From a virus, in IMG/VR virus record IMGVR_UViG_3300030102_004216, positions 1 through 50,063 of that record: DNA of 50,063 bases; one strand, written 5' to 3'. Made by a program: the position numbers and the translations under genes. The notes under the pieces are model-generated. The model was not told the DNA's origin. It made no database searches and saw nothing but the letters and a program-made list of their open reading frames with translations. Shown here piece by piece: positions 1 to 6,401 of this stretch. Numbering within the stretch: position 1 is the stretch's first letter; every line of letters begins with the position of its first letter.

Positions 1-54
1 AAAATTAATAAAATAATCTAATCTTTTTATATTAACAACAAGAGAGGTTTTAAT

Positions 55-927
55 ATGTCTATATATAAAAAGTTTAAAGAATTTAAAGAACAAGGAAAGC
101 TTGATTCCAGGTATTATCATTATTTTGATAAGTTTCCTAAAAAATTATTTGGGGTCAATACTAATACTAAAATAATTAAAAATTCAAAACTAGGATTTTT
201 AACGGCTGTGATACATATGCAACCAGCCGACATTTCCGGGTATACAGTATGTACTCACTATGAACAGGCTGGATGCAAAGAACCTTGCCTGGTTTCAGTT
301 GGGCGTGGTGTAATGGGTCCGGTTAAAATGTCCAGGTTGGCCAAAACTTGGTTTTGGATGGAATACCCCAAAGAGTTCGAGGCACAACTAAGGAAAGAAT
401 TGGACTCGCTTGTAAGAATTGCAGACCGTGACGGATTGATCCCCCTGGTTCGCTTGAATGTAACATCTGATATTGTATGGGAGCGTAAACTCCCGGAAAT
501 ATTTTCTGACTATCCCAATGTAATATTTTATGATTACACCAAATCAGGTTCCAGGTTGGGCAAGACTCCTAGTAATTATGATCTTACTTTCTCTTACAGT
601 GCTAAGCTTGGTTACCAGGGCGAGGTCATCAAAGCTATTAATAGTGGTTCAAGGATGGCTTTAGTCTTTAAGAACCAAACCCAGGTCGATTACGTTTTGA
701 ATGTAAAGAAAGGTTTATATATTCATGACAAATGGTATCCCCTGGTCAGCGGCGATGATTCCGACGTTCGTCATCTTGATGGTGAAGGAGTCGCTGTTGC
801 TCTATATTTTAAAGGTTCTAAGAAGCTTTTAAAAGAAGGACTCGAGTCAAAATTTGTTATCGATATCGGCAAGATGCACGAGTATCCAGGCCTAAAGTTT
901 TTTAATACTTTCAAATTAGCTGTATAA
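55..927 (+). CDS. GP88-family phage protein (gene product 88-like)
   Basis: This 290-residue protein resembles the phage 'gene product 88' family, whose role is unknown. Visible marks are a cysteine cluster (C66, C74, C78) followed by a conserved GRG, an Arg-x-x-Lys-Thr segment near residue 95, and the signature RLNVTSDIVWE at 133-143. The start has a good AGAGAGG ribosome site ten bases upstream, and the gene ends just before a strong terminator, so it can be a single-gene unit. Its DNA is richer in G+C and in CCWGG sites than its neighbours, which suggests a different origin or special selection. Family assignment is from recalled motifs, not a search. Confidence 0.7.
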   Translation: MSIYKKFKEFKEQGKLDSRYYHYFDKFPKKLFGVNTNTKIIKNSKLGFLTAVIHMQPADISGYTVCTHYEQAGCKEPCLVSVGRGVMGPVKMSRLAKTWFWMEYPKEFEAQLRKELDSLVRIADRDGLIPLVRLNVTSDIVWERKLPEIFSDYPNVIFYDYTKSGSRLGKTPSNYDLTFSYSAKLGYQGEVIKAINSGSRMALVFKNQTQVDYVLNVKKGLYIHDKWYPLVSGDDSDVRHLDGEGVAVALYFKGSKKLLKEGLESKFVIDIGKMHEYPGLKFFNTFKLAV

Positions 928-940
928 GTTAAACCTCGGG

Positions 941-973
941 AGGTCCGGTCTGTAACCAGGTCGGGCCTTTTTT
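941..973 (+). terminator. Rho-independent terminator after the GP88-like gene
   Basis: AGGTCCGG at 941-948 pairs with TCGGGCCT at 961-968 (eight pairs including two G-U wobbles) around a 12-base loop, and is followed by a T run to 973. It lies 14 bases after the stop codon of the upstream gene and should end that transcript. Confidence 0.8.
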
Positions 974-1019
974 GTTGCCCGGAATCCGGGTCGGGCCAGT
1001 CGGGTCGGGATGAGTCGGG
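960..1019. repeat. Five copies of GTCGGG in a GC-rich spacer
   Basis: GTCGGG occurs at 960-965, 990-995, 999-1004, 1004-1009 and 1014-1019, all on the same strand. A small CCCGG-aat-CCGGG dyad lies at 978-990. The first copy overlaps the terminator stem. This GC island sits in a 286-base spacer (928-1213) that is otherwise very AT-rich. Iteron-like clustering could mark a protein binding site, an origin or a packaging site, but nothing in the sequence decides between these. Confidence 0.55.
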
Positions 1020-1155
1020 ATCACGTATAAAGACCGGTATTACCCTGGTATAAGAGGCCTTATATATAATATGATTTATTGATTGTTTTAATTTTAATGA
1101 TTTTTAATCTTGTTTTATTGTTAATTTAAAAGATAAATTATTTTACTTAATAAGG

Positions 1156-1184
1156 TTTACAATAGGTAACTTCTAGGTAATAAT
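1156..1184 (+). promoter_or_regulatory. Sigma70-like promoter for the 1214-1946 genes
   Basis: TTTACA at 1156-1161 and AATAAT at 1179-1184 are each one base from the -35 and -10 consensus and are separated by exactly 17 bases. A direct repeat TAGGTAA (1163-1169 and 1174-1180) lies between and over them and could be an operator. A GTTTACA element overlaps the -35 box, as at other promoters in this window. The rest of the spacer upstream (1020-1155) is AT-rich, with a small TATAAG/CTTATA dyad near 1050. Confidence 0.55.
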
Positions 1185-1213
1185 AAAACTTTAACAACTA
1201 AGAGAGGTTTATT

Positions 1214-1636
1214 ATGAACATTTTGAAAACTAAAATAACAACGAATAAAGGCATGGCGAGAGTGTGGCTACAAGAGAGTGCCGACTCTTTTCTCACTAAT
1301 AACGGCTTTTTTGCTAATGCTATTTATTATCGATTTTTGAGAGGTGATTCAATTATGCTTGAATCGGCAGAAAAAAAGATTCGAGAGGGTCAACGACTCG
1401 ACAAAGACTACCGACTCAAGCATGGACTCAACAAGTACAAAACATGCGTTAAAGTATCGAAAACGAGTCGAGGTGCTACAATCGATATATTATCGAAGCC
1501 AACAAGCAATTTTATACTTGATAAACTTGATTGTAATCTTAGCGATCTAGAAAAGAATGATATCTTTATTAATTGCAAGGCAACTACATCAGATAATCAC
1601 AAAGCTTTAAAACTTCAGATTAAAGAGGTGTCATAA
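1214..1636 (+). CDS. Hypothetical phage protein, 140 aa
   Basis: I do not recognise this basic 140-residue protein. It has no membrane segment, signal peptide or metal motif. The start is supported by AGAGAGG upstream within a leader that closely copies the leader of the first gene (31-57). The stop overlaps the next start as TAATG, so the downstream gene is probably translationally coupled. The DNA is unusually rich in GANTC sites. Its position between promoter and terminator as the first of three small genes suggests an early or accessory function, which is inference. Confidence 0.7.
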   Translation: MNILKTKITTNKGMARVWLQESADSFLTNNGFFANAIYYRFLRGDSIMLESAEKKIREGQRLDKDYRLKHGLNKYKTCVKVSKTSRGATIDILSKPTSNFILDKLDCNLSDLEKNDIFINCKATTSDNHKALKLQIKEVS

Positions 1637-1860
1637 TGAGTGATAGAAAATTACCCTTTGAATGTGTCGTATGTGATTCTGACCCCGTCAAGGTAAGGAA
1701 TCGATTTAGTGGTGAGTCGATAGTGATTCCACCAGATGCCGTTGCTGTTTATGATTCCATCATTGGTTCTGAATATATGGGCGATTGGGACAAAGTACGC
1801 AAAGGCTTAGATTGGTTTAGAAAACATGAGCCAGACGCTTACATGGTGCTGTTAGATTAA
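1636..1860 (+). CDS. Small acidic hypothetical protein with one CxxC pair
   Basis: This 74-residue protein starts at the ATG of a TAATG overlap with the preceding gene, preceded by AGAGGTG. It has a single Cys-x-x-Cys (residues 10-13), a hydrophobic IVIPPDAVAVYDSIIG stretch, and a Trp-rich acidic C-terminal half. One CxxC pair is not enough to claim a zinc site. It is coupled on both sides by TAATG junctions, so it belongs to a three-gene translational unit. Function unknown. Confidence 0.65.
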   Translation: MSDRKLPFECVVCDSDPVKVRNRFSGESIVIPPDAVAVYDSIIGSEYMGDWDKVRKGLDWFRKHEPDAYMVLLD

Positions 1861-1946
1861 TGGATAACGTACCCTTAACAAGTAAAATTAGCTTAGCTAT
1901 TGCGATTCCGTTTATTATCTTTTATTTCATAAGTAAATTTTTCTAA
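1860..1946 (+). CDS. 28-residue single-span membrane protein
   Basis: An ATG at 1860 overlaps the previous stop as TAATG and opens a 28-codon frame. After about ten polar residues it encodes a continuous hydrophobic stretch (ISLAIAIPFIIFYFI) ending in SKFF. It stops 20 bases before a strong terminator. Length is short, so the case rests on the coupling and on the membrane-like sequence. No function can be assigned. Confidence 0.45.
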   Translation: MDNVPLTSKISLAIAIPFIIFYFISKFF

Positions 1947-1966
1947 ACGAATCAAATAATTAAATT

Positions 1967-1998
1967 AAAGCTCTAGTGTAAAAACTAGGGCTTTTTTT
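1967..1998 (+). terminator. Rho-independent terminator after the three-gene unit
   Basis: AAAGCTCTAGT (1967-1977) pairs with ACTAGGGCTTT (1984-1994) around a six-base loop, with one G-U pair, and runs into seven T residues. It is one of the best terminators in the window and closes the 1214-1946 unit. Confidence 0.88.
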
Positions 1999-2072
1999 GT
2001 GCCATAGGTACCCTACGACTCGAATCTCATTTATCTATTTTTTATTGTTGCGAGGGGGGAGAGGCATATCGG

Positions 2073-2101
2073 CCCCTATCTTTTTATATACTGTATAGGG
2101 G
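2073..2101. promoter_or_regulatory. Inverted repeat CCCCTAT/ATAGGGG before the 2142 gene
   Basis: CCCCTAT (2073-2079) and ATAGGGG (2095-2101) form a perfect 7-bp dyad around 15 AT-rich bases containing TATATACTGTATA. It lies between a terminator and the next gene, where a promoter is required, so an operator or promoter-associated hairpin is plausible. No T run follows, so it is not a terminator. The remainder of 1999-2141 shows a purine-rich GAGGGGGGAGAGG tract and nothing else I can name. Confidence 0.35.
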
Positions 2102-2141
2102 TAGTAGTATTTTGCCAAATAATCACCACACAAAAAAATAA

Positions 2142-3479
2142 TTGGTGTTTTTAAGTAATGATGATATAGATAAATTTATGGAAGAGATTGTAGTAACAGG
2201 AAGAAGAGAAAATTATCCTAGTTTTGATAGCTATACCAGAGACGCTTTACTGTCTGGCTCATCAGGAAATGCCTCTGTAAATAGAGGAGATTCTTCTGAT
2301 CTAGAGGTATTAAGGTCAATATTAGATGGTCGTCAATTTCAACAACACATGTTAGACCTTCCAGAGCCTGATCCCGTTAGATACGAAGGTCAAACTCGAG
2401 ATGAATTAATGCAAGATATTAAAGACTTTGCTGCTAAAACTGGTAAGACTTTGTATGATACTGCCGCCTCAACAAGCAAAGGTATAGCTAAGCTTCCAGT
2501 TGCTGGCATTGCATATCAAAACGCTGTAGCTGGGGCTAATCCCGGTGCGTTTCTTGCTGGTAAAACATTTGCTCCTAGCGTTATGTCTGACTTTGGCTTT
2601 GCTAAAGGTGGTGAGGTTGATGAAACTAGACCAAGAATAGCAGAAAGATCGCCTTACTTTAGGGTCCCTGATAGGGAAACTGGAGAATATGACGACATAA
2701 GACTAGGAAGATTAAGGAATGTGTTTACTAGACTTTTAAGGGATCCAACTGATCAAGATAGTATAGGAACAAAATTAGGTCTTTTAGCTGCAGAAGTAGG
2801 TCTTTCACCATTTAAAGTTGCTGATATGTTTTTAGAATTTGCTACAGGTGCTACGCCTATTGATTCTTATAATCTTTACATGGATAGACCAGAAAGAGTT
2901 TTTAGAGATAGTTACGCAGTAAGCAAAAATTCTCCATACAATGTAGAAAGAAAAGATTACACAGAAGAATTTAGCCCAGATGAATTTAGACAATACCGTC
3001 CTAACGATAGGGGGCCAAGACCAACTTTAATTCCTGGATTTAAAGAAGGAGGCGAAGCCAAAAGTTTTCCAGATTTAAACAATGACGGTGAAGTAACATA
3101 TGCAGATATATTAAAAGGTAGAGGTGTGGAAATGAATGAAGGCGGTAGCGTAAAAGATCCGTATTATAATCCTTATTTTGGAAGAGCTAATCCAGAAGAA
3201 GTAGATAGAATAATGAAAGAAAACCCCGGAATATCTCTTCAAGATGCTATCAGTATTGCATTAGGTATAGACACTGCTGATAAAACAACAAGACAGGGAT
3301 ACGCTAATGGTGGTCAGGTTAGAAGACGTGTACCAGATGTGTATTTTGATCAATACAATATGGGTGGTCAAGTATCTAAAACACCAATGCAAATGCCTAA
3401 TCCTATGATGCAAGATCCTCGTTTTTATAATGCCCCACCTAATCCTATGGGTCCCTTGGTCGGTGGAATAGGCTTTTAG
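2142..3479 (+). CDS. Probable virion-associated protein with a dockerin-like calcium loop
   Basis: This 445-residue, largely polar protein has Gly-Gly hairpin motifs of the type AKGGE, KEGGE, NEGGS and ANGGQ spread through its second half. Such motifs are common in structural proteins of marine phages. Residues 311-323 (DLNNDGEVTYADI) fit a dockerin/EF-hand calcium-binding loop. The C-terminus is rich in Met, Pro and Asn. The longest frame begins at a TTG (2142) without a clear ribosome site; the ATG at 2178 is an alternative. It lies between two terminators' territory, just ahead of lysis-like genes and terminase. A virion role is inference from style and location. Confidence 0.6.
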   Translation: MVFLSNDDIDKFMEEIVVTGRRENYPSFDSYTRDALLSGSSGNASVNRGDSSDLEVLRSILDGRQFQQHMLDLPEPDPVRYEGQTRDELMQDIKDFAAKTGKTLYDTAASTSKGIAKLPVAGIAYQNAVAGANPGAFLAGKTFAPSVMSDFGFAKGGEVDETRPRIAERSPYFRVPDRETGEYDDIRLGRLRNVFTRLLRDPTDQDSIGTKLGLLAAEVGLSPFKVADMFLEFATGATPIDSYNLYMDRPERVFRDSYAVSKNSPYNVERKDYTEEFSPDEFRQYRPNDRGPRPTLIPGFKEGGEAKSFPDLNNDGEVTYADILKGRGVEMNEGGSVKDPYYNPYFGRANPEEVDRIMKENPGISLQDAISIALGIDTADKTTRQGYANGGQVRRRVPDVYFDQYNMGGQVSKTPMQMPNPMMQDPRFYNAPPNPMGPLVGGIGF

Positions 3480-3505
3480 GGGGGTCTAATCAAAACAATA
3501 ATAGC

Positions 3506-3607
3506 ATGAATAATAATTTAAAAATTTCATACAACCCAAACCCTACATCAAAAGAACAAAGACGTGTTTTCTCTAATGTTTTAGAGAGTACTCGACCCAT
3601 TGTATAA
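3506..3607 (+). CDS. 33-residue hypothetical protein
   Basis: An ATG at 3506 opens 33 codons ending at TAA 3605-3607, just upstream of a terminator. The product is polar (two Asn-Pro pairs, KEQRRVFSNVLEST) and has no membrane segment. No strong ribosome site is visible. It fills the space between the 2142 gene and the terminator and has coding-like codon choice, but the call is tentative. Confidence 0.35.
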   Translation: MNNNLKISYNPNPTSKEQRRVFSNVLESTRPIV

Positions 3608-3632
3608 AATCTTCCTGTCTAAATGAAGATAT

Positions 3633-3669
3633 GGGGTAGTCGCCACCCTCCCGGATCTACCCCTTTTTT
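3633..3669 (+). terminator. Rho-independent terminator
   Basis: GGGGTAG (3633-3639) pairs perfectly with CTACCCC (3657-3663) and is followed by six T residues. The 17-base loop is longer than usual. It separates the 2142 transcript from the lysis-like and packaging genes; a new promoter is therefore expected at 3670-3719, where only weak AT-rich boxes are seen. Confidence 0.72.
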
Positions 3670-3719
3670 CTTGCACTTGTTTAAATACTAATTTAAAACA
3701 ACAATATAGGAGAAAAACA

Positions 3720-3860
3720 ATGAAACATATTATTGCTATATTTGTTGTGGGTGTGTTTTGTATCTCTTGTTCTTCCAGTAATATTTCAATTAATGCAAAT
3801 ATTCCAGAATCACAAGAAGTTGATATACAAATTAAAACAAAAAATAAAACAACAAGCTAG
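3720..3860 (+). CDS. Small lipoprotein, possible outer-membrane spanin
   Basis: The product is 46 residues. It has a Lys-containing N-terminus, a hydrophobic core (IIAIFVVGVF), and a lipobox-like CISC at 14-17 followed by serines, so Cys17 is the likely lipidation site. The mature part is a short polar tail. AGGAG eight bases upstream sets the start. It precedes a small membrane protein and a holin, so an Rz1-like spanin role in host lysis is reasonable but is inferred from context only. The Cys at the -3 position is not the usual Leu. Confidence 0.6.
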   Translation: MKHIIAIFVVGVFCISCSSSNISINANIPESQEVDIQIKTKNKTTS

Positions 3861-3869
3861 GAGAGGGCT

Positions 3870-3983
3870 ATGGAAAAATTAAAAACAATTATTAATTATG
3901 TAAAAAAACATAATTGGAATTATATCGATGCCGCATCAGGTATTATTATTGGTTTGCTTTTATTTATAATAATAGTTGGTTAA
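3870..3983 (+). CDS. 37-residue single-span membrane protein
   Basis: A GAGAGGG ribosome site precedes ATG 3870. The product has a basic, Asn-rich N-terminal half and a C-terminal transmembrane helix (GIIIGLLLFIIIVG). It ends three bases before the holin gene. It could be an antiholin, holin partner or inner-membrane lysis factor; the sequence alone does not tell. The gene contains a short hairpin-forming palindrome (AATTATGT at 3894-3901 and ACATAATT at 3908-3915). Confidence 0.55.
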   Translation: MEKLKTIINYVKKHNWNYIDAASGIIIGLLLFIIIVG

Positions 3984-3986
3984 GAT

Positions 3987-4457
3987 ATGCTATCATTGCT
4001 TGGATCTGCATTAGGCTTTGGCACAAGTTTTTTGCCGAATATCCTTGGATTTTTAGAACAAGGGCAGAAGAATCGTCATCAATTAAAATTATTGGAAGCC
4101 CAAGCAAAGCACGCTGAAGTTCTTAGTAAATTAAAAGTAGAGGAACTTGACGCGCAAGCTGATATATCTGAAGCTGAAAGTATATATAAACACGCATCTG
4201 AATTAGCTAAAGCTAATAAATCATCTTTTGTATCTGCATTACAAGCATCTGTTAGACCTGTAATTACTTATTTCTTTTTTATAGTATTTGGTTTTATTAA
4301 AGGATTGGCTGTCTATGTTGCAATACAAGAAGGAGATGATGCTTATCAAGCCATTATAAATAGTTGGGATGAAGAATCAAAAATTTTATTTTCAACCATC
4401 ATTTCATTTTGGTTTGGTGGCCGGGCCATGAAACAAATAAGAGGAAGTAAAAAATGA
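3987..4457 (+). CDS. Three-TM holin family protein
   Basis: The 156-residue protein has an N-terminal hydrophobic segment (about 3-22), a charged coiled-coil-like stretch (25-80), then two membrane segments at about 91-112 and 133-146. It carries the family-like features SVRPVITYFFF and FWFGGRAMKQ. This layout fits the three-transmembrane phage holin family (Holin_3TMs), which forms lesions in the inner membrane to release or trigger endolysin. The last four bases overlap the next gene as ATGA. No endolysin gene is recognisable nearby. Confidence 0.72.
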   Translation: MLSLLGSALGFGTSFLPNILGFLEQGQKNRHQLKLLEAQAKHAEVLSKLKVEELDAQADISEAESIYKHASELAKANKSSFVSALQASVRPVITYFFFIVFGFIKGLAVYVAIQEGDDAYQAIINSWDEESKILFSTIISFWFGGRAMKQIRGSKK

Positions 4458-4645
4458 ATAAAAAATTAAAAAAAATTAAACCTAAAGTAAGAAAACGTGC
4501 GCGAACAAAAAAAGGTAGATTTGTTGCCGATAATCCCGATACTCCACACAATGAAGCGTGGGGAGAAATACCTTCAATGAAAAAATATGTAGGTATTGGT
4601 ATTGGTATATTTTTATTAGTCTTATTATTTTTAACGCAGAGTTAA
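4454..4645 (+). CDS. Small basic protein with C-terminal membrane anchor
   Basis: This 63-residue protein has a very basic N-terminal third, a conserved-looking middle (KKGRFVADNPDTPHNEAW) and a C-terminal transmembrane helix (about 44-61). It starts inside an ATGA overlap with the holin gene and is three bases from the terminase gene, so it is co-translated with both. I recall similar small proteins beside terminases in marine phages, without known function. Confidence 0.6.
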   Translation: MNKKLKKIKPKVRKRARTKKGRFVADNPDTPHNEAWGEIPSMKKYVGIGIGIFLLVLLFLTQS

Positions 4646-4648
4646 AAA

Positions 4649-6136
4649 ATGTCTCAAATTAACTGGGACAAGATTGCTGATAGTCTTACAGATGATGAGG
4701 CTAAATACGCTTTACAGTTAAAACGTAGGCTAAATAAATTAAACTATCAAACAGAAGCTCAGAAAAAGTTTATAACATTTGTTAAACATATGTGGCCTGA
4801 TTTTATAGAAGGTGAACATCATAAAGTATTTGCTAAACAACTAGAAAATGTAGCAACAGGCAAATCAAAACGCCTTATTGTAAACATGCCACCTCGACAC
4901 ACGAAGTCTGAGTTTGCTAGTGTTTTCTTTCCAGCATGGATGATGGGACTTAATTCTAAATTAAAAATAATTCAAGCAACGCATACAACAGAACTAGCAA
5001 CAGGTTTTGGTCGTAAATGTAAGGCTTTGGTACACAGTCCTCAGTTTAGAGAGATATTTCCTGAAGTAAAGATATCACCAGAAAGTCAAGCGGCTGGTCG
5101 TTGGAATACAGTAGAAGGTGGTGAGTATTTTGCTGCTGGTGTTGGTGCAGCGATAACAGGACGTGGTGCAGATCTGTTGATTATTGACGATCCACACTCT
5201 GAGCAAGATGCTTTGTCATCAACATCTTTTGAAGCTTGTTATGAGTGGTACACTTCTGGTCCACGACAAAGATTACAGCCAGGTGGTTCTATTGTTATTG
5301 TTATGACACGTTGGTCTACAAAAGATTTGACGGCAGAAGTTTTAAAGATGCAGTCTCGAAAAGGTGCAGATCAATGGGAAGTTATAGAGTTTCCTGCTAT
5401 ATTTGAAGACGATAATGTATTGTGGCCAGGTTTCTGGTCTCGTGAGGAACTTGAAGGTGTTAAGTCTTCGCTTCCTGTATCAAAATGGAATGCTCAATGG
5501 TTACAAAAACCAACAAGCGATGCAGCGTCAATCTTAAAAAGAGAATGGTGGCAGAAATGGGAAGATGATGATCCTCCTTATTGTGATTATATTATACAAT
5601 CCTACGATACAGCATTTCTTAAATCAGAAAGAGCTGACTATAGTGCTATAACGACATGGGGAATATTTACGCCTAATGAAGATGATTCGCAGTGCATATG
5701 TTTGTTAAACAGTGAAAAAGGTCGATGGGAGTTTCCTACATTAAAGAAAAAAGCCTATGAAAGTTATATGGAGTATGATCCTGATATGGTTCTTATCGAA
5801 GCTAAGGCTAGTGGTCTTCCTTTAACACAAGAGCTACGAACAATGGGTATACCAGTTATTAATTTTACCCCTGGTGGTAGACGTGCTGGACAAGACAAAA
5901 TAGCTCGTGCCAATGCCTGCGCACCGTTGTTTGAATCAGGAAAAGTATATGCACCTGACACAGATTGGGCTGAAGAATTAATTGAAGAATGTGCATCATT
6001 TCCAAATGGTGATAATGATGACTTGGTAGATTCAACAACCCAGGCTATACTACGATTTCGTGAAGGTGGATTTATTGTTCATCCAGAAGATTATTTAGAT
6101 GAAGAAATAACACCGAGGCAGTTTAAATATTATTAA
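4649..6136 (+). CDS. terL: Terminase large subunit
   Basis: The ATPase and nuclease of the DNA packaging motor, 495 residues. The ATPase domain shows a Walker A-like MPPRHTKSE (80-88) and Walker B LLIIDDP (176-182), followed by a coupling-type segment TRW (220-222). The C-terminal RNase H-fold nuclease domain shows acidic residues D320 (YDTA), E384 (LIEAKASG) and D457/D458 (NGDNDDLVD). Length is normal for the family. No small terminase subunit is recognisable beside it; one of the small basic upstream genes could serve, but there is no evidence. It is followed closely by portal-linked genes. Confidence 0.93.
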   Translation: MSQINWDKIADSLTDDEAKYALQLKRRLNKLNYQTEAQKKFITFVKHMWPDFIEGEHHKVFAKQLENVATGKSKRLIVNMPPRHTKSEFASVFFPAWMMGLNSKLKIIQATHTTELATGFGRKCKALVHSPQFREIFPEVKISPESQAAGRWNTVEGGEYFAAGVGAAITGRGADLLIIDDPHSEQDALSSTSFEACYEWYTSGPRQRLQPGGSIVIVMTRWSTKDLTAEVLKMQSRKGADQWEVIEFPAIFEDDNVLWPGFWSREELEGVKSSLPVSKWNAQWLQKPTSDAASILKREWWQKWEDDDPPYCDYIIQSYDTAFLKSERADYSAITTWGIFTPNEDDSQCICLLNSEKGRWEFPTLKKKAYESYMEYDPDMVLIEAKASGLPLTQELRTMGIPVINFTPGGRRAGQDKIARANACAPLFESGKVYAPDTDWAEELIEECASFPNGDNDDLVDSTTQAILRFREGGFIVHPEDYLDEEITPRQFKYY

Positions 6137-6146
6137 GGAGAAGGAA

Positions 6147-6317
6147 ATGTCAAAGAGCATGAAGTCAAAAGAAAAATCAAAAAAAGAAAATTTTTCTGAA
6201 GATGGTCCTATTTATACTGAGCCTACAGAAGTAGCTATTCCAACAGGGAATGGTGCTGGTACGGCTAGGGGTATGGGCGCAGCTACTAAAGGTGGTAAAT
6301 TTTCTGGAGTATTCTAG
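6147..6317 (+). CDS. Small conserved phage protein with a GAATKGG motif
   Basis: A strong AGGAGAAGG precedes ATG 6147. The 56-residue product has a basic N-terminus, an acidic/Pro middle and a glycine-rich C-terminus (GTARGMGAATKGGKFSG). I recall this short Gly-rich motif in small genes between terminase and portal in marine phages. Role unknown; it may be a minor virion or head-assembly factor. Confidence 0.6.
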   Translation: MSKSMKSKEKSKKENFSEDGPIYTEPTEVAIPTGNGAGTARGMGAATKGGKFSGVF

Positions 6318-6320
6318 AAA

Positions 6321-6401
6321 ATGGACATGGCAGATTTTTTAGACTATAACACAATAACGCTAGAAGAGTATATTAGTTTTATTTGGTCGGAGATTAATTA
6401 A
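6321..6401 (+). CDS. 26-residue hypothetical protein coupled to portal
   Basis: A short acidic reading frame that starts three bases after the previous stop and ends in a TAATG overlap with the portal start. The exact coupling to portal is the main support; it may work mostly as a leader that feeds ribosomes to the portal gene, which has no strong ribosome site of its own. Confidence 0.4.
   Translation: MDMADFLDYNTITLEEYISFIWSEIN

Noticed and set aside
1344-1550. 68-codon frame inside the 1214 gene
   Set aside because: It has no ribosome site, and no recognisable features; unlike the 48254 frame there is nothing to support dual coding.
2010-2032. tRNA 3' end or att-like site around CGACTCGAATCTC
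   Set aside because: The T-loop-like string is not GTTCGAATC, no cloverleaf can be drawn from the flanks, and no integrase is present. The similar TTCGAATC near 14533 lies inside the co-chaperonin gene.
3894-3915. AATTATGT/ACATAATT palindrome as operator or terminator
   Set aside because: It is inside the small membrane-protein gene, made of AT-only-like sequence with an A6 loop, and has neither a T run nor a promoter beside it on the plus strand. Chance is likely in such DNA.
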